Shown here: in pieces, positions 58,613 to 64,000 of the stretch | Position numbering within the stretch: the first letter of the stretch is position 1 | Layout of the letters: each line of letters opens with the position of its first letter | From: Luteococcus sp052116585 | Lineage (GTDB): Bacteria > Actinomycetota > Actinomycetes > Propionibacteriales > Propionibacteriaceae | Assembly (NCBI RefSeq): GCF_052116585.1 | Contig: NZ_JBQKKT010000013.1 | Location: forward strand, 1-64,000 | DNA: 64,000 bases | Reading direction: 5' to 3' | The notes under the pieces: model-generated | What the model was told of the DNA's origin: nothing | The model's input: only the letters and a program-made list of their open reading frames with translations | Database searches by the model: none | Made by a program: the position numbers and the translations under genes

Positions 58613-58661
58613 GGCCTCGACAAGCTCGGCCGACGGGTCTAGGCCTCGACAAGCTCGGCCG
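58613..58661. repeat. 20-bp direct repeat downstream of FAD-oxidase gene
   Basis: GGCCTCGACAAGCTCGGCCG occurs at 58613-58632 and 58642-58661 (29-bp offset), right beside the FAD-oxidase stop. Confidence 0.92.
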
Positions 58662-58672
58662 TCGGGAACAGC

Positions 58673-60427
58673 TCAGGCGTCCTCGGAGTTGGAGCTGACG
58701 CCCGGCTTGCCGTCGTGGACGATCTTGCCGGGGTTCAGGTTCTTGCCCGGATCGACGCCCGCGAAGAGCTTGCGCTGGATGTGCACGCCGGCAGGCGAGA
58801 TGTCCTGCTCCATCCACGGCGAGTGCTCCTCGCCGACGCCGTGGTGGTGGCTGACCGTGCCGCCGTGATCCATGAACGACTGCTGCACCGCGCGCTTGAC
58901 ATGGTCATAGGTCTGCATGTTGTTCTCCGACGCGTCGTCGATCGCGAAGGTGAAGTACTGGCAGGCGCCCGAGTGGTAGCTGTGCGAGATGTGGCACATG
59001 ATGAAGCCCTTGTGCCCGGTCTCCTCGAAGGCCTTGTGGGCGGCCTTCACCGTCTCGTCGTGAATCTCCTTGGCGCGGCTCCACGGGGTGGAGGTCTCGC
59101 TCACATCGGCGGGGATGCCGATGTTGAGCAGGAAGTCACGGATGAAGGGGATGTCGTACTTCTTCTGGTCGAAGAGCGTGCCCGGACCCTTGCCGACACC
59201 CAGACCACCATGGGCACGCACGATCTTGTTCACGACGCTCTTCGCGTAGCGCACGTGCGTGTTGGTGCCCTCGAAGCCGACGAAGCTCAGGCAGACCTCG
59301 TCCAGGTCCCAGCCCTTGGCCTCCATCAGCTTCTTCACGGCCAGGTTGGAGTAGTGGCTCTTCTTCGACGAGGTGGACTTGCCGTTGGCCATGGAGAACT
59401 TGGTCTCGTTGGCATCGCTGACCCGCAACATCATCGGGTGCACGTCGGCGTGGGCAATCTGCTCCGCGGCCTTCAGACCGGCGTCATAGGTGGGGTAGAA
59501 GTAGGCTTGGATCTCGCGGCACTCGGCCAGCCGGTGCACCTGCATCCACGCCTGGGTGATGATTCCCAGACGCCCCTCGGAACCCAGCACCATCTCGCGC
59601 ACATTGGGGCCCGACGAGTAGGACGGCAAGGGACGCAGCTGCAGCAGCTGGACCAGCTCGTCGGAACCCTCCGGGGCCGGCATGGCCATGTTCAGTCCGC
59701 GAGTCACCTCGGAGATGTCGCCGTACTTGTCGGACTGCGAGCCCGACGAACGGGTGGCGATCCAGCCGCCGACGGTGGACCAGACGAAGGAATCGGGGAA
59801 GTGGCCCAGGGTCCAGCCCTTGGCGTTCAGCTGCTCCTCCATGTCCGGGCCCAGCGCACCGGCCTGGATGAGGGCGACCTGCGCCTGCTCGTCGATCTCC
59901 AGGACCTTGTTCATCCGGCCCATGTCACAGCTGATGACCAGCCGCTGCTCGCCCGGCTCGGCCTCCAGTGCGGCGACGATGTTGGAGCCGCCGCCGTAGG
60001 GGATCAGCACGGCATCCAGACGCAGGGCGGCCGCCATCACGGCCATCACCTCGTCCTCGCTGCCGGGGTAGACCACGACATCGGGGACACGCCCCAGCTG
60101 GCCGCGGCGCACCCGCACCAGGTCACGAACGCCCTTGCCGAAGGCGTGCACCACGCGCAGCTCGTCATCGGTGATCACATTGCCCTGCCCGACGATGGTG
60201 CGCAGCTCGGTGAGTACCTCGTCGCTGGCCTGGCTGGAGGGTACGTCGAGGTCGTCGAAGCTCGGGTCCGGGATGACCTGCGCCTGGCTGAGGTCCAGGT
60301 CCATCACCTGCTTGGCGAAGGCCGGGAACTTCGGCTTGTCCTCGATGGCATAGCGAATGCCGTCCTCGGGGCCCCAACCCCACCACTTCTGGTGCTTGGC
60401 GGGGGCCTTCGGCTGGTGCTGGGTCAC
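58673..60427 (-). CDS. agpS: Alkyl-DHAP synthase-like FAD oxidase
   Basis: A 584-aa flavoenzyme of the VAO/PCMH fold. It strongly resembles alkyldihydroxyacetonephosphate synthase, which swaps the acyl group of acyl-DHAP for a fatty alcohol, forming the ether bond. FAD-binding segments LIPYGGGSNIVAAL and GHFPDSFVWSTVGGWIATRS are near-diagnostic, and GGTVSHHHGVG is the histidine-rich active-site loop of the family. C-terminal DPGKNLNPGKI fits. GTG at 60427 follows GGAGAAC and overlaps the acyltransferase stop by 4 bases. Other family members oxidise D-lactate or glycolate, but these lack the HHH loop. Confidence 0.87.
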   Translation of the reverse strand: MTQHQPKAPAKHQKWWGWGPEDGIRYAIEDKPKFPAFAKQVMDLDLSQAQVIPDPSFDDLDVPSSQASDEVLTELRTIVGQGNVITDDELRVVHAFGKGVRDLVRVRRGQLGRVPDVVVYPGSEDEVMAVMAAALRLDAVLIPYGGGSNIVAALEAEPGEQRLVISCDMGRMNKVLEIDEQAQVALIQAGALGPDMEEQLNAKGWTLGHFPDSFVWSTVGGWIATRSSGSQSDKYGDISEVTRGLNMAMPAPEGSDELVQLLQLRPLPSYSSGPNVREMVLGSEGRLGIITQAWMQVHRLAECREIQAYFYPTYDAGLKAAEQIAHADVHPMMLRVSDANETKFSMANGKSTSSKKSHYSNLAVKKLMEAKGWDLDEVCLSFVGFEGTNTHVRYAKSVVNKIVRAHGGLGVGKGPGTLFDQKKYDIPFIRDFLLNIGIPADVSETSTPWSRAKEIHDETVKAAHKAFEETGHKGFIMCHISHSYHSGACQYFTFAIDDASENNMQTYDHVKRAVQQSFMDHGGTVSHHHGVGEEHSPWMEQDISPAGVHIQRKLFAGVDPGKNLNPGKIVHDGKPGVSSNSEDA

Positions 60428-61218
60428 TTGTTCTCCTGCGTGTCGTCGGCATCGCGAGGAGTGGACTTGGCCTTCTCCAGGGCTGCCGTGTGGGCGTACT
60501 CGGCGAGCGTCTTCATGCCATAGGCGCGCGCCGTCGAATCGTGGAGCTCGAGCACCTGGCGTCGCATGCGCTCGTTGAACTGGTGGGCGATCTCACCCGG
60601 GTGGGGGTGCATGGGCTGCCCGATCACCACGTGGACGGTGGGGCGGTTGCGGGGCAGTGACTTCTGCGTCGACGGCCAGGCGGCGTAGGCGCCCACCAGG
60701 GCGATCGGGACGGCCGGGACATTGCGGCTGATGCACAGCGCTGCGGCACCCGGCTTGAATGGGGCCATCGCGCCAGTGCGGCTGCGAGTGCCCTCCGGGA
60801 AGAGCATCAGGGGAACCCCGTCGCTGAGCAGGTTGCCCGCCATGCCCTTGCGGCCCCGGGTTCCCTTGCGGTCGACGGGGAAGGCGTTGAAGAAGAGCGC
60901 CGTCGGGGCCGCCTTCCACCACGCGTCGAAGAAGTAGTCGGCGGCAGCTCCCGCCGAGAGATATTCCGAGAGTTGTCGCGGCAGGGAACCGATGATCAGC
61001 GGCGCGTCGAAGTGGCTCGAGTGATTCGCGACGGCGATGAAGGCGCCCTCGAGGTCGTCCAGGTTCTCCTTGCCGTGGACGTGCACATCGAGCAGGCGCC
61101 AGATGGCCGGCTTCAGCAGGAGCAACTGGGCGCTGCTGCGGGTGGCTGCCAGCGGCTTGGAGCGGTAGCGAGCGCGCTCACCGCCGGGGAACTTCATGCG
61201 GTCGAAGAGGGGACTCAT
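60424..61218 (-). CDS. PlsC-type acyltransferase
   Basis: A 264-aa membrane-associated acyltransferase. NHSSHFDAP is the catalytic NHxxxxD box, PLMLFPEGTRSRTG the FPEGTRS phosphate-binding box, and NVPAVPIALVGAY the last motif. In the general family it acylates lysophosphatidate; between an SDR and an alkyl-DHAP synthase it may instead acylate DHAP or alkyl-glycerol-phosphate. ATG at 61218 overlaps the SDR stop by 4 bases; the longer upstream frame runs into the SDR gene and is not real. Confidence 0.88.
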   Translation of the reverse strand: MSPLFDRMKFPGGERARYRSKPLAATRSSAQLLLLKPAIWRLLDVHVHGKENLDDLEGAFIAVANHSSHFDAPLIIGSLPRQLSEYLSAGAAADYFFDAWWKAAPTALFFNAFPVDRKGTRGRKGMAGNLLSDGVPLMLFPEGTRSRTGAMAPFKPGAAALCISRNVPAVPIALVGAYAAWPSTQKSLPRNRPTVHVVIGQPMHPHPGEIAHQFNERMRRQVLELHDSTARAYGMKTLAEYAHTAALEKAKSTPRDADDTQENK

Positions 61219-61994
61219 TGCTTGTGCCTGCTTGAGGAGAGCTTGTTGGACAGGTAGCGGATCACGGGCGGGGCGACGGGGAGCCGCGCCAGGAAGATCG
61301 CGGTCTTCCACTTCAGGCTCGGGATGGAGATCGGCCTGCCGGCCTCGGCATCGGCCAGGGCCTCGCGGACCAGATCGTCGGCATCCACCCAGACGAAGCC
61401 GGGCAGGTTGTCCGAACTGACGCCGGCCCGTGAGTGGAACTCGGTGTGCACCCAACCGGGGCACAGCGCGGTGGCGGTGACGCCCGTGCCGCGCAGCTCG
61501 ATCGCCAACGCCTCGGTGTAGCTGCGCACCCAGGCCTTGATGGCGGAGTAGTTGCCGCTGAAGATCCAGGAGCTGGTGGACGAGACATTGATGATCCGGC
61601 CATGTCCCCGCGCCACCATCGCCCGCCCGGCCGCGCCGGACAGTTGCAGGACCGCGAAGCACATCACGTCCATCGCGCGGCGCTGGGTCTCCAACGCATC
61701 CTTGTCCAGCAGCTTGGCGTGCAACCCGAAGCCGGCATTGTTGACCACCAGGTCCAGCTCGTGGGCGGGATCCTCGATCCAGTCGCAGATGCGGGTGACG
61801 TCCTCGGCGCGGCCCAGGTCCGCCGTCAGGCAGGTGACCGTGATGCCGTGCTGGGCCTCCAGCTCGCTGGCCAGGGCCGTCATGCGTTCGGTGTCACGGG
61901 CGACGATGACCACGTCGTCGCCGCGGGCCGCGAGGGCCCGGACGAAGGCGTTGCCGATGCCGGACGTACCACCGGTGACCAGAGCAGTTGCCAT
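61215..61994 (-). CDS. Short-chain dehydrogenase/reductase
   Basis: A 259-aa NAD(P)-dependent oxidoreductase of the classical SDR type: TGGTSGIGNAF (cofactor), NNAG, the catalytic serine in INVSSTSSW, and YSAIK (Tyr and Lys). ARD after the second strand suggests NADPH preference. The C-terminus (SLKWKTAIFLARLPVAPPVI) looks membrane-associated, as in acyl-DHAP and ketosphinganine reductases. It is first in the SDR-acyltransferase-AGPS operon, all joined by 4-base overlaps, and would suit reduction of alkyl-DHAP or making a fatty alcohol. Confidence 0.88.
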   Translation of the reverse strand: MATALVTGGTSGIGNAFVRALAARGDDVVIVARDTERMTALASELEAQHGITVTCLTADLGRAEDVTRICDWIEDPAHELDLVVNNAGFGLHAKLLDKDALETQRRAMDVMCFAVLQLSGAAGRAMVARGHGRIINVSSTSSWIFSGNYSAIKAWVRSYTEALAIELRGTGVTATALCPGWVHTEFHSRAGVSSDNLPGFVWVDADDLVREALADAEAGRPISIPSLKWKTAIFLARLPVAPPVIRYLSNKLSSSRHKQ

Positions 61995-62146
61995 GCCCCA
62001 AACCTACGGCACGGGACCGACAGTCGTGTCATCCATCGTCAGGCACCCCGAGGCGCCCCACGCGAGATTGGCGGTGTGCGGCGTGGTGCGGCCGGACGCC
62101 AGCGCGTCACTCTAGGCTGGAAACCCGTCGTCGTCCGAGGAGAGCC

Positions 62147-62704
62147 ATGTCCGTTCGTCGCATCCTTGCCGTCGTTGCCGTGGCGCTGCTGCCCTTGCAG
62201 GCCTGCGGATCCTCGTCGGGCGCGCAGCAAGAGTCCGGCTCCTCGGGTGGGCAGTCAGTGTCAGCCGTGCCCAACCCCACCAGTCAGTCAGATCCGGCCA
62301 TGACGAGCCCAGCCGGTGAGGTGGAGCGGTCCACTCCGGGCGTCGGTTCGGCCGCGCCCACTGCCACTGTGAGCGTCGCCGTGCCGAAGGACCTGAAGAA
62401 GTTCGACACCGCGAAGCTGCCGACGACAGTGGCCGGGTACAGCGGTGAAGAGGGCATGTACACCGGCGCCAGCGAGGATGACATGCTGATGATGACGCTG
62501 GCGCCCGGCATGGACTTCGGCAAGGTGGTCCAAGGACTGCAGAAGCCCACCACGATCGGTCGCGCCACCTGCGGGAAGGCCGACGGGGTGCAGAGCTGCT
62601 TCGCCGCCCTGGACGGTGGCCTGCTGTGGGTCCAGGGCACCGACCGCACCAGCATCGAGGAACTGGCGCAGGTCACCAACCAAGTCTACGACGGTTTCGC
62701 CTGA
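62147..62704 (+). CDS. Small lipoprotein of unknown function
   Basis: A 185-aa exported lipoprotein. ATG at 62147 follows GAGGAGAG. The signal is VRRILAVVAVALLPLQACG with the lipobox LQAC (Cys 20). A Ser/Pro/Thr linker (about residues 21-70) leads to a small globular domain with two cysteines (ATCGKADGVQSCFAAL) that may form a disulfide. I recognise no family. It is divergent from the lipid operon and followed within 30 bases by the convergent GntR regulator gene. Confidence 0.82.
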   Translation: MSVRRILAVVAVALLPLQACGSSSGAQQESGSSGGQSVSAVPNPTSQSDPAMTSPAGEVERSTPGVGSAAPTATVSVAVPKDLKKFDTAKLPTTVAGYSGEEGMYTGASEDDMLMMTLAPGMDFGKVVQGLQKPTTIGRATCGKADGVQSCFAALDGGLLWVQGTDRTSIEELAQVTNQVYDGFA

Positions 62705-62734
62705 TTCGACTGACCCTCGATCCGGCTGTCGTCC

Positions 62735-63475
62735 TCAGTCGGCTCGCAAGGTGTGGTCGATGACATAGGAGTCGCCCCGGTAGGAGTGTTCCCCGTACTC
62801 CAGGGCATTGCCCTCGGCGTCGTGGCTCAACCACTCGACGGTGAGCACCGCATCGGCCCGGGTCAGGTCCAGCAGGTGCCGCTCCCGGGCGGTGGCCAGT
62901 CGGGCGCCGATCCGTTGCCGCGCCTGTGCCTTCTCGTAGCCGCGCTCGGCCAGGATTGCGTACAGGCTGCGGTCGACGAAGTCGTCGGCACACACGTCGT
63001 GGAAGTCCGGCGGCAACCAGCTGCGCAGCAGGACCAGCGGTTGCCCGTCGCTGAAACGCAGCCGCTCCAGGTAGACCAGCGGGGTGCTGGGGGGGAGGCC
63101 GAGCGCCTCGGCGGCGGCCCGGTTGGGGCGCGAGGCCTGCAGGCGCAGCACCTGGGTGTGGGGGTTGCGGCCGGCTCCCTGCAGCTCGTCGAAGAGGGTG
63201 GTCAGCGAGTTCTGCTTGCCCACCACCTGGCTGGCGACGTGCGTCCCGACGCCGCGGCGGCGCACCAACATGCCCTGGCGGACCAACTCGTTGATGGCCT
63301 TGCGGATGGTGGGGCGGGACAGGTGCAGGCGCGCCACCAGGGCGAGCTCGTTCTCGAAGGGGTCGCCCGGTTTGAGGGCGCCGCTGGAGATGGCGCTGGC
63401 CCACTGCTCTGCGAGCTGGTGGTAGAGCGGGACCGGGCTGTTGCGGTCCACCACCACCGGGAGGGTCCTGGGCAT
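62735..63475 (-). CDS. GntR-family regulator (HutC subfamily)
   Basis: A 246-aa one-component regulator. The N-terminal winged helix reads VPLYHQLAEQWASAISSG, LSRPTIRKAINELVRQGML and RRRGVGTHVA; the C-terminal UTRA sensor domain has TPLVYLERLRFSDGQPLVLL and EGNALEYGEHSYRGDSYVID, the typical HutC pattern, binding a small effector such as a sugar phosphate. ATG at 63475. It is divergent from a sugar-binding lipoprotein gene with an inverted repeat between, so it probably represses that transporter until the sugar arrives. Confidence 0.92.
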   Translation of the reverse strand: MPRTLPVVVDRNSPVPLYHQLAEQWASAISSGALKPGDPFENELALVARLHLSRPTIRKAINELVRQGMLVRRRGVGTHVASQVVGKQNSLTTLFDELQGAGRNPHTQVLRLQASRPNRAAAEALGLPPSTPLVYLERLRFSDGQPLVLLRSWLPPDFHDVCADDFVDRSLYAILAERGYEKAQARQRIGARLATARERHLLDLTRADAVLTVEWLSHDAEGNALEYGEHSYRGDSYVIDHTLRAD

Positions 63476-63504
63476 GGGAATCAAGCTAGCAGTGTCCTCG
63501 GGTA

Positions 63505-63531
63505 GGGTGACAATGTTGACCTTTGTCACCC
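63505..63531. promoter_or_regulatory. Inverted repeat between gntR and sugar-transport gene
   Basis: GGGTGACAA and TTGTCACCC form a perfect 9-bp inverted repeat with a 9-base centre containing TTGACC. It lies 20 bases before the start of the binding-protein gene and 29 bases before the regulator start. It is the obvious GntR operator candidate; half-sites with GT(G)AC fit HutC-type operators only loosely. Confidence 0.65.
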
Positions 63532-63550
63532 CCCACTCGTCGGAGGATTC

Positions 63551-64000
63551 GTGAAACCACACCTCGTCACCACCGCCACCGCCACCGCCACCGCCCTGGC
63601 CGCCCTGCTGCTGGCCACCGGCTGCTCCGCCACCGGGGGGCGCGCCGCGGCCGAGCGCTCCGCCGCGGCCGGGGGTTGCACCAGCAACACCATGACCGTG
63701 ACCCTCATCACCCACTCCGCCCCCGGCGACGACTTCTGGGACCTCGTCCGCAAGGGTGCCGAGGACGCCGCCAAGAAGGACTGCATCAACCTGGAGTACC
63801 AGGCCCACCCCGAGGGTGCGGAGCAGGCGGCGCTGGTGAATGCCGCCGTCGACAAGAAGGTGGACGGCATCGCCGTCACCCTGTCGAAGCCCGAACAGGT
63901 GGGCGCCGCGGTGCAGGGCGCCGTGAAGGCCGGCATTCCCGTCACCGCCCTCAACGGCGGCGTCGACCAGTGGCAGAAGTTCGGTGCGGTCGGCTTCTTC
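63551..64000 (+). CDS. Sugar ABC transporter substrate-binding lipoprotein (partial)
   Basis: The first 150 codons of a gene running off the window. GTG at 63551 follows GGAGG. The signal has a run of Thr-Ala dipeptides and ends LLLATGCSATG, with lipobox ATGC. The mature part, TMTVTLITHSAPGDDFWDLV, VDGIAVTLSKPEQVGAAV and AGIPVTALNGG, is a periplasmic-binding-protein type 1 fold (Peripla_BP_4, RbsB/inositol/rhamnose group). It should bind a sugar outside the membrane for an ABC importer whose other genes lie beyond the edge. The divergent HutC-type regulator probably controls it. Confidence 0.9.
   Translation, partial: MKPHLVTTATATATALAALLLATGCSATGGRAAAERSAAAGGCTSNTMTVTLITHSAPGDDFWDLVRKGAEDAAKKDCINLEYQAHPEGAEQAALVNAAVDKKVDGIAVTLSKPEQVGAAVQGAVKAGIPVTALNGGVDQWQKFGAVGFF

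Overview
The window is high-GC DNA (roughly two thirds G+C by eye) with GTG/ATG starts, many 4-bp stop/start overlaps and strong GC hairpin terminators. It looks like chromosome from an actinobacterium, most likely of the propionibacterial group. Supporting marks are a DUF5318 protein fused by overlap to a class A penicillin-binding protein and a GT87-like membrane transferase, a Cfp30B-like VOC protein, a mycoredoxin-like protein and a FemX/racemase-like pair. No rRNA, IS element, transposase or canonical CRISPR array was found. There is one tRNA (Ala, TGC).

Layout. 0.3-5 kb: a histidine kinase/response regulator pair, divergent from an ABC exporter, with a possible tiny secreted peptide behind the regulator. 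5-11 kb: a secreted GH16 glycosidase, a GlgC-like nucleotidyltransferase, and two Tat-exported phosphatases (PhoD and a calcineurin-like enzyme); phoD has a phased PHO-box-like site. 11-18.5 kb: mycoredoxin-like protein, tRNA-Ala, PabC-like lyase, DUF5318, PBP and two polytopic membrane glycosyltransferases. 18.6-41 kb: a Wzx/Wzy-type cell-surface polysaccharide locus with three Wzy/WaaL-like proteins, a flippase, a chain-length regulator whose kinase domain has lost its nucleotide-binding residues, four cytosolic glycosyltransferases, an initiating sugar-phosphate transferase and a complete gene set (wbpA, B, E, D, I types) for UDP-ManNAc3NAcA. A VOC protein, a GH13 hydrolase and a YetF-like membrane protein are embedded in it. 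41.9-48.4 kb: a giant YhgE/Pip-type membrane protein and a FemX/alanine-racemase-like pair. 48.5-58.4 kb: a type I restriction-modification island in the unusual order hsdR-hsdS-GIY-YIG-like-unknown-AlbA-fic-hsdM, bracketed by two copies of one hairpin sequence. 58.6-62 kb: a three-gene operon resembling ether-lipid synthesis. 62-64 kb: a lipoprotein, and a HutC-type GntR regulator divergent from a sugar ABC substrate-binding lipoprotein that runs off the end.

How the parts relate. The 18-41 kb block should build and export a uronic-acid-containing wall glycan; the uronic sugar route is complete within the window. A PHO-box-like site near the glycan genes resembles the one at phoD, which suggests (inference only) that phosphate supply could control both.

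Most unusual non-coding signals: (1) an array of eight mini-hairpins with core TCCCCCGA and covarying flanks between wbpB and wbpA; (2) a palindromic repeat family built on GCGTGGGTT at two intergenic sites 10 kb apart; (3) the hairpin repeat bracketing the restriction island; (4) short tandem duplications sitting again and again at the 3' ends of genes.
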